A stretch of DNA of 64,000 nucleotides from Acinetobacter sp. ANC 3813. Its GTDB lineage: Bacteria > Pseudomonadota > Gammaproteobacteria > Pseudomonadales > Moraxellaceae. Numbering within the stretch: the stretch's first letter is position 1; the number at the start of each line of letters is the position of its first letter. Under the pieces are notes generated by a model. That model was not told the origin of the DNA. It saw only the letters and a program-made list of their open reading frames with translations, and ran no database searches. The stretch is from assembly GCF_002135435.1 (NCBI RefSeq), contig NZ_NEGK01000007.1, positions 62,001-126,000 of the forward strand. Direction: 5' to 3'. Both the position numbers and the translations under genes were made by a program. Below are positions 8,710 through 19,692 of this stretch, one piece after another.

Positions 8710-9990
8710 TCAAGGTGCAGCTTTTTCTTTCGGCTTATCTCCCTGCGGGCTGCTATTTTCCAAAGCGTGATGGCTTAGGGCAAATGGGAAAGTGACATTA
8801 AATTGTGTACCTTCACCCTCTTTTGAATTGACCTGAATTTCCCCCTGATTCAAATCAACAAAGCGCTTGCATAGGATCAATCCCAGTCCTGTGCCCTTTT
8901 CGCCCAAAGTTCCTTGAGAACTCACTTGAATTTTCGGATCAAACAGCTGTTCCTGCTGATGCTGGGTCATACCCAAGCCCGTATCTTGTATGGTTAAGCG
9001 CACGCCATTTGATGCAAGGCAGGCTCTTAAAATCACTTTTCCAGTACCATCGGTATTGGTAAATTTCAGCGCATTAGACACAAGGTTTTGAATGACCGAG
9101 GTCACCATATTAATGTCTGCATGTATTTTCAAACCTGCAGGCACTTCATTCACCAGCTCAATATTTTTATTGATTGCCAAACTATTCAGCACATCATGCA
9201 CAATTTTGACCGATTGCCCCAATTCAAAATTAATCGGGTGATAAACAAAGCGCCCGCCTTCCGACATCGCCCAATTCAGCAAGCTTTCTAAAAGGTTATA
9301 GGTGGATTGCGCAGTATCTAATAAATAGTCTGCAATATTTTGAATACTGGACTCATCTAAGGTATCGCGCTCTTCCGCCAGCACTTCAGAAAATCCAAGC
9401 AAGCCATGAAAAGGCGCGCGCAGATCATGCGCAATAATTTGAAAGAATTTCGTTTTGCTGGAATTGAGCGCGGACTGCTGCTCATACATTTCTTTTAATT
9501 CTGAGTTTTCTAAACGCAGCTTAATAATATTAATCAGACTAAAAACAAACTCTTGCACAATTTCTTTTTGTTTTGGTTCAAATGGGACTGCCTGATCATC
9601 AAACAGCAGCACCTGACCAATTTGCACTTCGCCTTCATGCAAATTAAAGGCAGTTAAGCGCTGATGCTCTGCGCCAAGCTGAGCCACATATTGAGAAAAA
9701 GCCATATAGTTGGGATGTGCGCTGTCTATACAGTCAGCACCATCAAAATAAGGAATTAAATTCACCCCTTTTTTTGCCAAAAACGGCTTACAGCCCTCAG
9801 CCGATGAATGCCAAATATAAGGCTCATCATGAAAGGCCAAAATCGCATTTTCCGCATGCAGCATACCGCGGGAAAATTTTAAAAAGTCTGCGACACGGTT
9901 ATCTTCGGTATACACACCCATGAGCAAAGCCAGTCTGCAGGCAGCCAATTGTTCTGTCTGTGTGCCGATTTCGAGCAATTCAAATGCCAT
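8710..9990 (-). CDS. Cytosolic GAF-type sensor histidine kinase
   Basis: The 426-residue protein has no signal peptide or membrane segment, so it senses something in the cytoplasm. Residues about 1-160 look like a GAF-type sensor, ending in a helical linker. The HisKA domain carries FFQIIAHDLRAPFHG with the phospho-accepting His188. The HATPase domain shows the N box (VIQNLVSNALKF), DTGLGM (G1) and KGTGLGL (G2). All catalytic elements look intact. No response regulator or receiver domain is encoded next to it, so it is an orphan and its partner must be elsewhere. AGGTG eight bases before ATG supports the start. The signal is unknown. Confidence 0.88.
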   Translation of the reverse strand: MAFELLEIGTQTEQLAACRLALLMGVYTEDNRVADFLKFSRGMLHAENAILAFHDEPYIWHSSAEGCKPFLAKKGVNLIPYFDGADCIDSAHPNYMAFSQYVAQLGAEHQRLTAFNLHEGEVQIGQVLLFDDQAVPFEPKQKEIVQEFVFSLINIIKLRLENSELKEMYEQQSALNSSKTKFFQIIAHDLRAPFHGLLGFSEVLAEERDTLDESSIQNIADYLLDTAQSTYNLLESLLNWAMSEGGRFVYHPINFELGQSVKIVHDVLNSLAINKNIELVNEVPAGLKIHADINMVTSVIQNLVSNALKFTNTDGTGKVILRACLASNGVRLTIQDTGLGMTQHQQEQLFDPKIQVSSQGTLGEKGTGLGLILCKRFVDLNQGEIQVNSKEGEGTQFNVTFPFALSHHALENSSPQGDKPKEKAAP

Positions 9991-10872
9991 AGCGTTTCAC
10001 CTGCATGTGTTTAAAAAGGATAAAACCAACTTATGCGCTCAACTTTATAGTATTGTAATTAACAAAATTAAACAAACAGCACAATCACCATATACGAATA
10101 CAGGGTACTCAGATACAGAATAAAGCGTAAAAAAACGAAGTGATTATTTTATTAGTTATTTAATTTCAATAATTTAATATAATAAACCATTCATTTACCC
10201 ACTATGTTGCAGGAATGTAAATAATCGAAGCACTTCACAAAATCAGCAATGTCAGTTATTACAATACACGTTCAAAAAAATGCGGAACATGATATCCCCA
10301 CACTGATGTATAGCCATGCTAAAAAAGAGATGCATATGCTGCTGTTAAATGCTTTTTTAAATACTGAAAAATGAAAAGCCGCGGACAAATGAAGCAGCGG
10401 AATGTTGACTGTTCGGGACAGAAAAAAATCGCTGTATGCCCTATACAATAATTTATTTTCATGATACCCAACATGTTGCAAGTAATTAGTTTAGCTTTAA
10501 GCAAAAGCGCCCTACTAAAAAATGCTCTCCAATAGCACTAAGATATCAACATAAACAACTGAATTAAATAAATAAAATTAAAAATAAAAGCCATATTCCA
10601 CTTCAGCACCACCAGCATCCATTTTCCGCACTTCAGCAGTACATCACCCTTGCCAAAGTCGAAAAGTGGCTAAATTTCGCGTAGAATATTGCCATCGGTG
10701 AACAACACTGATGTAAGCAAATTTTCAGCCAAAGACCAATATGCATTGATATTGCTGTTTGGCTGCGGTGCAATTAGCACCAATACCTTAATGTTTTATT
10801 TAAGCAAACCGGTTCTCGGGACTAAGCCACAAGCTCGGTCCAGTTCAACTCAATCAAAGCAAGGGGCTATAT
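9991..10872. other. Long intergenic region upstream of icd
   Basis: About 880 bp between the divergent histidine kinase and icd. It is AT-rich, with stop codons in all frames and only short weak open frames that lack ribosome-binding sites. I see no tRNA, insertion sequence or strong hairpin. A TAGAAT hexamer at 10,682-10,687 could be a -10 box for icd, but no good -35 lies at the right distance. The icd leader would then be about 180 bases long. A small RNA cannot be excluded. Confidence 0.6.
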
Positions 10873-13107
10873 ATGGCTGGTGGAAAGTCAACAATCATTT
10901 ACACTTTGACCGATGAGGCGCCACTGTTAGCGACCTATTCACTGCTGCCGATCATTGAGACCTTTACTAAGCCGGCTGGCGTAGAGATCGTAAAAACTGA
11001 TATCTCTGTAGCTGCACGTGTACTCGCAGAATTTTCTGAATATTTAACTGACGAGCAAAAGGTAGCTGACAACCTGGCTGAACTAGGTCGTCTAACTCAA
11101 GATCCTGATACCAACATTATCAAACTCCCGAATATCAGCGCTTCTGTTGCTCAGTTGACTGCATGTATCAAAGAGCTTCAATCTAAAGGATTTGCAATCC
11201 CGGATTACCCAGAAAATCCAACTACTGCTGAAGAAAAAGCGCTGAAAGTACGCTATGGCAAATGCTTGGGTTCTGCTGTAAACCCAGTGCTTCGTGAAGG
11301 CAACTCTGACCGCCGCGCACCAACTGCAGTTAAAAACTATGCAAAAAAACACCCTCATTCTATGAATGAGTGGAAACAATGGTCTCAAACTCACGTTTCT
11401 CACATGGACGAAGGCGACTTCTACCATGGCGAAAAATCAATGACGCTTGACCGCGCTCGCAACGTTAAAATGGAACTGATCACTGCTTCTGGTGAAACAA
11501 TCGTTCTTAAAGAAAAAGTTGCGCTGAAAGACGGCGAAATCATTGACTCAATGTTCATGAGCAAGAAAGCGCTTTGCGATTTCTACGAAAAAGAACTTGA
11601 AGATTGCCGTGAAGCGGGCATTTTGTTCTCTTTACACGTTAAAGCGACCATGATGAAAGTTTCACACCCGATCGTATTCGGTCACTGTGTGAAAATTTAC
11701 TACAAAGACGCTTTTGAAAAACACGGCAAATTGTTTGATGAGCTAGGCATTAACGTAAACAACGGTATGGCTGGCCTTTACGAGAAGATCGAAACACTTC
11801 CGACTTCTGTGCGTGAAGAAATCATTGCAGATCTGCATGCTTGCCAAGAACACCGCCCTGCGCTTGCAATGGTTGATTCTGCTAAAGGCATCACAAACTT
11901 CCATTCTCCTAACGACGTTATTGTAGATGCTTCTATGCCTGCAATGATTCGCGGTGGTGGTAAAATGTGGGGCGCTGACGGCAAACCATACGACTGTAAA
12001 GCTGTAATGCCTGAGTCTACTTTTGCGCGTATCTACCAAGAAATGATCAATTTCTGCAAGTGGAACGGCAACTTTGACCCCCGCACTATGGGTACAGTTC
12101 CTAACGTAGGCTTAATGGCTCAAAAAGCTGAAGAATACGGTTCTCACGACAAAACTTTTGAAGTTTCTGCTGCTGGTATTGCAAACATCACCGACATCGA
12201 AACTGGCGAAGTTTTAATGTCTCAAAACGTGGAAGAAGGCGACATCTGGCGTATGTGTCAGGTGAAAGACGCACCGATCCAAGACTGGGTAAAACTAGCT
12301 GTTACTCGCGCACGCAACTCTGGCATGCCGGCTATCTTCTGGCTTGACCCATACCGTCCGCACGAAAATGAAGTAATCAAGAAAGTTGAAAAATACTTGA
12401 AAGATCACGACACAACTGGCTTAGACATTCAAATCATGTCTCAAGTACGTGCTATGCGCTATACACTTGAACGTGTTGCTCGCGGTCTAGATACAATCTC
12501 TGTAACAGGTAACATCCTGCGTGACTACCTGACAGACTTGTTCCCAATTATGGAATTGGGTACTTCTGCTAAAATGCTGTCTATCGTTCCATTGATGGCT
12601 GGCGGCGGCATGTACGAAACTGGCGCAGGCGGTTCTGCACCTAAACACGTACAACAGCTTGTTGAAGAAAACCACTTACGTTGGGATTCTTTAGGCGAGT
12701 TCTTGGCTCTTGCTGTTTCTTTAGAAGAAATGGGCATTAAAGAAGACAACGCTCAAGCAAAACTTCTTGCGAAGACACTTGACCAAGCGACTGGCCAATT
12801 GCTTGACAACGACAAGTCTCCTTCACGCCGTACAGGTGAACTAGACAACCGTGGCAGCCACTTCTACTTAGCTAAGTTCTGGGCTGAAGCTTTAGCTGCT
12901 CAAGACGAAAATGCTGAGCTTAAAGCGAAGTTCGCTCCGCTTGCAAAAACACTGGCTGAGAACGAAGATAAGATCGTTGCTGAACTTGCTGCCGTTCAAG
13001 GTAAAACTGTTGATATCGGCGGTTACTACGCAATTGATACAGCAAAAGTAAATGCAGTGATGCGTCCAAGCTCAACTTTAAATGCAGTACTTGAATCAGC
13101 TCAATAA
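10873..13107 (+). CDS. icd: NADP-dependent isocitrate dehydrogenase, monomeric type
   Basis: This is the large single-chain (IDH-II, about 740 residue) class of isocitrate dehydrogenase, unrelated in length to the E. coli dimeric enzyme. It oxidises isocitrate to 2-oxoglutarate with NADP in the TCA cycle. The 744-residue sequence opens [20 protein letters not shown], and the stretch [11 protein letters not shown] is likewise characteristic (seen here as [11 protein letters not shown] near residue 140). The start has AAGGGG six bases upstream. Codon use is strongly biased towards preferred codons, as expected for a highly expressed enzyme. It stands alone, with a long upstream gap and a strong terminator after it. 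Confidence in the assignment is very high. Confidence 0.97.
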   Translation: MAGGKSTIIYTLTDEAPLLATYSLLPIIETFTKPAGVEIVKTDISVAARVLAEFSEYLTDEQKVADNLAELGRLTQDPDTNIIKLPNISASVAQLTACIKELQSKGFAIPDYPENPTTAEEKALKVRYGKCLGSAVNPVLREGNSDRRAPTAVKNYAKKHPHSMNEWKQWSQTHVSHMDEGDFYHGEKSMTLDRARNVKMELITASGETIVLKEKVALKDGEIIDSMFMSKKALCDFYEKELEDCREAGILFSLHVKATMMKVSHPIVFGHCVKIYYKDAFEKHGKLFDELGINVNNGMAGLYEKIETLPTSVREEIIADLHACQEHRPALAMVDSAKGITNFHSPNDVIVDASMPAMIRGGGKMWGADGKPYDCKAVMPESTFARIYQEMINFCKWNGNFDPRTMGTVPNVGLMAQKAEEYGSHDKTFEVSAAGIANITDIETGEVLMSQNVEEGDIWRMCQVKDAPIQDWVKLAVTRARNSGMPAIFWLDPYRPHENEVIKKVEKYLKDHDTTGLDIQIMSQVRAMRYTLERVARGLDTISVTGNILRDYLTDLFPIMELGTSAKMLSIVPLMAGGGMYETGAGGSAPKHVQQLVEENHLRWDSLGEFLALAVSLEEMGIKEDNAQAKLLAKTLDQATGQLLDNDKSPSRRTGELDNRGSHFYLAKFWAEALAAQDENAELKAKFAPLAKTLAENEDKIVAELAAVQGKTVDIGGYYAIDTAKVNAVMRPSSTLNAVLESAQ

Positions 13108-13141
13108 GTAAATGCTTAACTAACGCAAGTTAGTGACGTAA

Positions 13142-13170
13142 AAAACCAGCGCTTAGGCGCTGGTTTTTTT
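13142..13170 (+). terminator. Intrinsic terminator after icd
   Basis: An eight-pair stem ACCAGCGC/GCGCTGGT with a TTAG loop is followed by seven T. It lies about 35 bp after the icd stop. The A tract before it could let it also stop the converging acyltransferase transcript. Confidence 0.9.
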
Positions 13171-13216
13171 GTATTACAATTTATACTTTACTTTCAACAA
13201 TAAAAGGCTTCTTGCT

Positions 13217-14332
13217 TTAAGAGCTTTTCTTTTTCAAGAATGGCTTTTCAATATATTTATATGATCCAAATGACAGCAAAATAACTGTTGCAATAACCAG
13301 CGGGAAAGTTAAAAAATATCCCATCATGCCATGATTAAAATCATACAACCCAAACACGGTAAAGAATAAATACAATACCAATCCATGCAATAGATATGTG
13401 CTATAGCTAATATCACCAAGTACACGCAGACCCGTATTATTTAATATTCCCCCAAAGCTATACCCATTGCAAATAAATGCAAAAACTAAAGCCGTTAAAA
13501 TTTTTTGCACACTAGAAAAATGGGTTGTAAAAACAAAGGCTACAATAATAATCATAGGCAAAGCAATATTAATCAATAGTGGCTTATTTTTCATGAGATG
13601 CTTAATCACATCTTCAAATAAAATAGGAAAAATTGACAGCAAAAACAGCAGATAAAGACTTCTTTTCGTTTCTAAAAAAATGACCAGAAAAACAACAAAG
13701 GCTATTGCAAAATAACGCTTATCAATGATTTTTTTATGAAAAATTGCATGGAGAATGGGCAAAGAAAAATAAAATCCCCACTCATAAATCAGCGTCCAAT
13801 TCACACCAGCAATAATGAGCGTGGATGGAAAATCTCCTAAAGATTTACCATTAAATAATATCCAACCCTCTAACCACTTATACATCTGCTTTAAATTATA
13901 TTCAGCATAATTAACATCTATAAGTGTTAAAAAAATGACTGCTACTGTTACAACCGCATAAAGCGGTACAATCCTCTTCACCCGCGATTTAAAGATTCTC
14001 GGCCAATTAATTTCTTTTTCCTGAATTTTGCGAATAAACAAAAAACCTGTGATCAAAAAAAATAACGAAACTGGAATGGCGCCGAAATTATCTAAAATTT
14101 TATTCTCTGGGTGATCCCATACACCAGTCGTCTTCCACATAAAAGTAATAAAGAAGTGATGCACAAGTACTGCAAGCGCTAATACCCCCCTCAACCCATC
14201 CAAAGGTGACTCACGATCTAAAGAATCAAAGGTTGAATGGCTAAGCCGCAACTTGCCAATAAGCCAGCAACTCAGAACAAGACAGATGATAAATATAACA
14301 ACGATTAAGTTAGCTGGATCTAAAATTGACAT
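13217..14332 (-). CDS. Acyltransferase-3 family membrane protein (OafA/YrhL-like)
   Basis: The 371-residue protein is a multi-pass membrane protein with roughly ten hydrophobic segments. The acyltransferase-3 signature is present near residues 43-58 (LDGLRGVLALAVLVHHFF), including the conserved arginine and the histidine pair. FLFIRKI and YSTYLLHGLVLY follow later. Members O-acetylate or otherwise acylate surface sugars, using a cytoplasmic acyl donor. The gene is alone, points towards icd, and is visibly AT-richer than its neighbours. It has no clear Shine-Dalgarno before ATG 14332. Together with the tRNA gene next to it, this suggests acquisition by transfer. Its substrate is unknown; modification of the LOS or capsule is the most likely role. 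Confidence 0.88.
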   Translation of the reverse strand: MSILDPANLIVVIFIICLVLSCWLIGKLRLSHSTFDSLDRESPLDGLRGVLALAVLVHHFFITFMWKTTGVWDHPENKILDNFGAIPVSLFFLITGFLFIRKIQEKEINWPRIFKSRVKRIVPLYAVVTVAVIFLTLIDVNYAEYNLKQMYKWLEGWILFNGKSLGDFPSTLIIAGVNWTLIYEWGFYFSLPILHAIFHKKIIDKRYFAIAFVVFLVIFLETKRSLYLLFLLSIFPILFEDVIKHLMKNKPLLINIALPMIIIVAFVFTTHFSSVQKILTALVFAFICNGYSFGGILNNTGLRVLGDISYSTYLLHGLVLYLFFTVFGLYDFNHGMMGYFLTFPLVIATVILLSFGSYKYIEKPFLKKKSS

Positions 14333-14371
14333 ATTAAATTAAGAATCAATATTTGTTTTATAATAGGCAAT

Positions 14372-14406
14372 AAAAAACCCCAAGACTGAATAAGCTTGGG
14401 GTTTTT
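14372..14406 (-). terminator. Terminator after tRNA-Leu
   Basis: The stem CCCCAAG/CTTGGGG, extended by flanking A and T, has a ten-base loop. On the minus strand it ends in a T run 25 bp past the tRNA 3' end. It may also act on the opposite strand. Confidence 0.8.
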
Positions 14407-14430
14407 CAAGAATCCTAAGATTCTAAATCT

Positions 14431-14517
14431 TGGTCCCGAGGGTCGGACTCGAACCGACACGTCATCGCTGACAGTGGATTTTGAGTCCACCGCGTCTACC
14501 AATTTCACCACCTCGGG
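14431..14517 (-). tRNA. tRNA-Leu (anticodon CAA)
   Basis: The 87-base gene is read on the minus strand. The acceptor stem pairs CCCGAGG with CCTCGGG, the anticodon loop is CTCAAAA with anticodon CAA, there is a long class II variable arm, the T loop is GGTTCGAGTCC, and the 3' CCA is encoded. The long variable arm and the CAA anticodon fix the identity as leucine reading UUG. Confidence 0.97.
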
Positions 14518-14531
14518 AGTGGATGAGGGCT

Positions 14532-14559
14532 ATAATACGCTATTTCTCGGCACTGTCAA
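14532..14559 (-). promoter_or_regulatory. Sigma-70 promoter of tRNA-Leu
   Basis: On the minus strand a perfect TTGACA (14,554-14,559) is followed after 16 bases by TATTAT (14,532-14,537). Then comes a GC-containing stretch (AGCCC) just before the expected start point, about eight bases from the tRNA 5' end. A GC-rich discriminator is usual for stringently controlled stable RNA promoters. Confidence 0.8.
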
Positions 14560-14650
14560 CAACAGATATATGTGTTTGATTAATTTTAAATCAACCAATA
14601 TTTTTTCGTCTTAAAAATAAGCAAAATCAGCCGAAAAATAGAAAAAAGCA

Positions 14651-14656
14651 TATAAT
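14651..14656 (+). promoter_or_regulatory. Candidate -10 box for queA
   Basis: A perfect TATAAT lies 38 bp before the queA start. No convincing -35 is found 16-18 bases upstream, so the promoter may need an activator or the match may be chance. Confidence 0.4.
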
Positions 14657-14694
14657 AGGCGCAATTTATTGCCCTGCCGTTTTAAACATTTCTC

Positions 14695-15735
14695 ATGCAA
14701 CTTTCTGATTTCAATTTTGATCTCCCAGATGAGCTGATCGCTCGCTATCCTCTAGAAACCCGCAGCGCTTCCCGCCTGCTGCACCTCGATGCGCAAGGCC
14801 AGTATCACGACCACCACTTCACAGACATTTTAGACCTGCTGCAGCCGGGTGATTTACTGGTGCTGAACGACACCAAAGTCATGAAAGCGCGCCTGAAAGG
14901 CAAACGCGCTACAGGCGGTGCTGTAGAAGTATTGGTTGAGCGCATGATGGACAAGTTCGTTGCGCATTGCCACATTAAAGCCAGCAACTCGCCAAAAGAA
15001 GGCGCAGAACTCTTTATCGGTCCTGATGAAGTTAAAGTGACGGTAAAAGGCCGCCATGAAAATTTATTTATCGTGGAGTTTTCACAATCTATTTTAGATG
15101 TGCTGGACAAATACGGCGCATTGCCTATTCCGCCTTACTTTAACCGTGAAGCAGAAAAAATTGATACAGAGCGCTATCAAACTGTATTTAATGACCCAAC
15201 AAAATTGGCTTCTGTTGCGGCGCCAACAGCGAGCCTGCATTTTGACGAAGAACTGCTGAACAAACTGGCAGCCAAAGGCATTAACAAAACCTTTGTGACC
15301 CTGCATGTGGGCGCTGGCACATTCCTGCCTGTACGCACCACAGATATTGAAAATCACATTATGCACAGCGAATGGTGCGATGTATCAGACGAGTCTATGG
15401 CGCTGATCCGTGAAACCAAAGCCCGCGGCAATAAAGTAATTGCTGTCGGAACAACGGCTACCCGCGCAACTGAAAGCGCAGCACAAGCCAATGGCGGTGA
15501 GCTGAAAGGCTGGACAGGCGATACTCAGATTTTCATCTATCCGGGTTATGAGTTCAAAGTGGTTGACCGTCTGATCACCAACTTCCATTTGCCGGAATCT
15601 ACCCTGCTGATGCTGGTGTCTGCGCTATCGAACCGTGACAATATCTTAAATGCCTATGAACATGCAGTAGAGAGCAAATACCGCTTCTTCAGTTATGGCG
15701 ACGCCATGCTGGTCGACAATATGCGTTCTGCTTAA
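14695..15735 (+). CDS. queA: S-adenosylmethionine:tRNA ribosyltransferase-isomerase QueA
   Basis: QueA transfers the ribosyl part of S-adenosylmethionine to preQ1 in tRNA, giving epoxyqueuosine at the wobble position of GUN anticodons. The 346-residue protein is of normal length and begins [19 protein letters not shown]. Family blocks [35 protein letters not shown] and [16 protein letters not shown] are all present. It is the first gene of a plus-strand series that leads to tgt, which carries out the preceding step of the same pathway. In many bacteria queA and tgt are adjacent; here three other genes lie between them. Confidence 0.97.
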   Translation: MQLSDFNFDLPDELIARYPLETRSASRLLHLDAQGQYHDHHFTDILDLLQPGDLLVLNDTKVMKARLKGKRATGGAVEVLVERMMDKFVAHCHIKASNSPKEGAELFIGPDEVKVTVKGRHENLFIVEFSQSILDVLDKYGALPIPPYFNREAEKIDTERYQTVFNDPTKLASVAAPTASLHFDEELLNKLAAKGINKTFVTLHVGAGTFLPVRTTDIENHIMHSEWCDVSDESMALIRETKARGNKVIAVGTTATRATESAAQANGGELKGWTGDTQIFIYPGYEFKVVDRLITNFHLPESTLLMLVSALSNRDNILNAYEHAVESKYRFFSYGDAMLVDNMRSA

Positions 15736-15757
15736 TAACGCTGACTAAGGAACCGCC

Positions 15758-16786
15758 ATGCCGATCGATACCGTCAGAAAATCCATTCATATTCGCCGCA
15801 GGAAAAATGAAGTGGTTTTTCGCAATATTGCTCGGCTGTGGGACCTTGGCCGCAACGCACATTCCCATCAGGACATTTTAGATGGACTACATCCATGGAA
15901 TGCGCCCATAACGCTCCGCTTTGAAAATCTGCTGCCGCGGCTTCTGGCAATTTTGGGTGTGCTGATGGTTTTGCCCATCTTTGTCCAAGCTTCACATTTA
16001 TGGGCGCAGCTGAGTTTTGTTGCAGGCCTAATGATGGTGTTCTGGGCCTATCTCAGCTATGAACAGGACGACGCGGTAGAAGAAGTTATTGAGTTTTTAG
16101 AACGTGAAACCATTGCGAAGAAATATCAGCTGCAATTCGGCCGCCAGCCGCAGCATATTTCAATTCCATTGAATCAAGCCCATTTTATGGCGCATCTCAA
16201 AAACCTCTTCCCTGTTTTTAACCGCGGATCGGTGTCCAATGACATCAGCAATTATGCCAGCAGTGTATGGGAAGATGAAGACGGCAAGCAGCATCAGGTG
16301 CTGGTTTTCCAATACCACTATATTAATGAACTTAAAGTCCGTGATAAAAACGGCGAAGAAGTCAGAATCAAAGAAGTCCATAAAGACCTATGGGGTGTTT
16401 TTGTCTTTGACATTGATGTGCAAGGCATCGCCATCACCAGTATGGACACGCCTTTTTATTATCCTTTTAGCTTCCCATGGAACAGCAGCGACATTCAAAT
16501 CAATCAAAAGCTGAAATTCTATGGCAGCGACGAAATGAACACCGCCAAACTGATGAGCCCTGGCTTTGTGCTGCGTGTGGCTGATTTTTTCAAAAACCGC
16601 CATGGCGATTTAATGTTTCATCCGCAAAGTAACATTCTGTGTTTTTTAGGCCCGCAGGACTTATTTAAAATTTCCAGTAAAACTGCTGAAATTGAAGATG
16701 TTTCAGCATTGCGCGGCCACTTAAGAACGTTTAAATTAATTGCTTTAGAGAACTTGCAAAAAGATCTGACTATTTTTTTAAAATAA
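15758..16786 (+). CDS. DUF3137-like membrane protein
   Basis: The 342-residue protein is not assigned a function. Two hydrophobic segments at about residues 62-85 and 88-106 form a hairpin anchor. A soluble C-terminal part contains FNRGSVSNDISNY and DLWGVFVFDIDV blocks, which resemble the DUF3137 (galanin-like) family. DUF3137 proteins are often encoded beside LemA, as here (LemA follows after 52 bp). AAGGA upstream supports the start at 15758, 22 bp after queA, so co-transcription with queA is likely. A membrane-bound role together with LemA is inferred only from neighbourhood. Confidence 0.6.
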   Translation: MPIDTVRKSIHIRRRKNEVVFRNIARLWDLGRNAHSHQDILDGLHPWNAPITLRFENLLPRLLAILGVLMVLPIFVQASHLWAQLSFVAGLMMVFWAYLSYEQDDAVEEVIEFLERETIAKKYQLQFGRQPQHISIPLNQAHFMAHLKNLFPVFNRGSVSNDISNYASSVWEDEDGKQHQVLVFQYHYINELKVRDKNGEEVRIKEVHKDLWGVFVFDIDVQGIAITSMDTPFYYPFSFPWNSSDIQINQKLKFYGSDEMNTAKLMSPGFVLRVADFFKNRHGDLMFHPQSNILCFLGPQDLFKISSKTAEIEDVSALRGHLRTFKLIALENLQKDLTIFLK

Positions 16787-16838
16787 GCTTATAAATCCAG
16801 CTTTTCAAAAAAACCAAGATCTTTGGGGAAAATAAAAT

Positions 16839-17405
16839 ATGGGGCTGATGATCTTTTTTATCCTGATTATTGCGGCGGTTTTTGCCTGTATCGTCATCCG
16901 CAATAATATTGTGCGCCATCATAATGCCACCATCCGCGCATGGTCTGATGTTGCCAGCTATGAACGCCAGAAAATCAAAATTCTAGATGGCTTGCAGCCG
17001 CTGGTCGAACAATATTCCAGTTTTGAACAAGGCACTTTGGAAAAAGTGACTGAACTGCGTCAAAACATTATGAACCTGAATCTGCAAAATGCTGATGTTT
17101 CTCAGCTGCAGCACATTGAATCCTTAAATAAAGAATTGATGCGCAGCCTGAATGTTGTGGTAGAAAACTACCCAGAATTAAAGGCCAATGAAATTTATCT
17201 CAAAATGATGAATGAAATTGAAGAGCAGAATGAAAATGTCGGCGCGGCCATTACGATTTTTAACCGCAATGTCGAGCTGTTCAACAACCACATTCAAGTG
17301 TTTCCAAACAATATCGTCAACACCATGACGTTAGGCAAAAAAACAATACGTCCTTTTAAAGACAATGCCGTAACGCAGAGCTTTGATTATAGGCCAAACT
17401 TTTAA
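16839..17405 (+). CDS. LemA family protein
   Basis: The 188-residue protein has an N-terminal membrane segment (residues about 3-22), followed by an all-helical domain. It carries the LemA block NIVRHHNATIRAWSDVASYERQKIKILDGLQPLVEQY, here given as position about 24-60, and the C-terminal ITIFNRNVELFNN pattern. LemA proteins face the periplasm or outside with a four-helix bundle. Their function is not settled. It sits between a DUF3137-like protein and a DUF4303-like protein in the same direction, with gaps of about 50 bp, so the three probably form one unit. Confidence 0.85.
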   Translation: MGLMIFFILIIAAVFACIVIRNNIVRHHNATIRAWSDVASYERQKIKILDGLQPLVEQYSSFEQGTLEKVTELRQNIMNLNLQNADVSQLQHIESLNKELMRSLNVVVENYPELKANEIYLKMMNEIEEQNENVGAAITIFNRNVELFNNHIQVFPNNIVNTMTLGKKTIRPFKDNAVTQSFDYRPNF

Positions 17406-17450
17406 TTTCAGGCGCAGGGTTTACCTGCGCCGCGCTATGGACTTTAGGCC

Positions 17451-18299
17451 ATGCTAGAACACATAAATCTATTAAAAAATGCATTAATACAAGAATTTCA
17501 GCCGCTGTTTCAACAATATAAAAATGATGGCATTTATGCCTGCACTTTGGTTTTTAACTCATATATGCACATTGAATGCGCTGCCGTGTCTACTTCACGC
17601 AGCATTTACGCAGAAGAAGAAGACCGTGCGCAATATTTAGCAGCGCAGGACCGCTGGAATATTCAAAAATGGCGCTACACCTCCCCGCTTAAAAAGAATT
17701 CTGTGCTGAACCGTTACCGCTATGCATTAAATGACTTAGCTGAATCTAAAAACAGTTTTTCTTACTCGCAAACAGAAACGGCGCCGCACAAAACTGAAAA
17801 TCAGCTGCAGACTCTGCTGGATGCTTTCAAACAGGTTAAAACTGTTCTCATGGAGCTATATCCGCAGCCTAGCGGACAAATTCTGTTTTTTATCGGCCTG
17901 CCCGCACAGCCTGAAATTGAAATTCATTCTGCACATTATTTAAACCCGCAGAGCAGCCTGCTAGAGTCTTTTATCAATGACCGCGAACCAAAACTTCAGG
18001 CTGTGCTGCATCTCAAGCGCTTTAAGCTGTCACAGTCTGATAAAGACTTGCTGATTGATTTAGCCCAGTTGGCAGAAATGGACCCATATGATGAGCTGCA
18101 TATGGCGCATGCAGCTTATCTGCTGACCTTAGAAGCCAGTTTTGCCGAGACCAATCTCTATATTCAACGGCTGATACACGCTATTGCAGCTATGGCCACC
18201 GGCAGTAAAGACAGCTGCGCGATGCAAAAGTACGAAATTATTGAACGCATTAATCAGTTTTATCACGCATCGAGCTACAGCACACAGCCTGCGTGTTAA
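17451..18299 (+). CDS. Uncharacterised protein, possibly DUF4303-like
   Basis: I do not recognise this 282-residue protein with certainty. The N-terminal third (helix, then IYACTLVFNSYMHIECAAVST, then a W-containing segment about residues 60-75) has the pattern of DUF4303 proteins. The C-terminal half is helical and contains no catalytic motif that I can name. No signal peptide or membrane segment is seen. It follows lemA by 45 bp and is separated from tgt by 159 bp. Its position suggests a role with the LemA/DUF3137 pair, but this is inference only. Confidence 0.5.
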   Translation: MLEHINLLKNALIQEFQPLFQQYKNDGIYACTLVFNSYMHIECAAVSTSRSIYAEEEDRAQYLAAQDRWNIQKWRYTSPLKKNSVLNRYRYALNDLAESKNSFSYSQTETAPHKTENQLQTLLDAFKQVKTVLMELYPQPSGQILFFIGLPAQPEIEIHSAHYLNPQSSLLESFINDREPKLQAVLHLKRFKLSQSDKDLLIDLAQLAEMDPYDELHMAHAAYLLTLEASFAETNLYIQRLIHAIAAMATGSKDSCAMQKYEIIERINQFYHASSYSTQPAC

Positions 18300-18446
18300 A
18301 GCGCAGGGTTCATATCGCAATAATGGATCAATATCTCTAAGAAATTTACAGCGTCAGTACGCTCTGGCGCTGGCGTTTAGGCGCGGAATCAAGGAAAATA
18401 GTGTACTTTTAGCACTAATGATCAGCGAACTGTTTTTTCGCCTTGA

Positions 18447-19589
<1,143 letters not shown>

Positions 19590-19692
19590 TCCATCAGCAT
19601 TTGCGCTGGACATAAAGACAAGGTAAATTGCAGAACAAGCCAATTTATTATCATGTTATTGATATACAGTTTTATTAGTTTAGGAAATTGAA

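Noticed and set aside
10272..10481. Minus-strand open frame of 69 codons in the icd upstream gap
   Set aside because: Looks hydrophobic by chance from T-rich DNA; no ribosome-binding site and an overlapping open frame in another phase.
10689..10916. Plus-strand frame just before icd
   Set aside because: Opens with TTG without a ribosome-binding site and runs into icd in another frame; more likely leader sequence.
14396..14614. Open frame across the tRNA-Leu gene
   Set aside because: It is coded by the complement of the tRNA itself; the tRNA explains the sequence.
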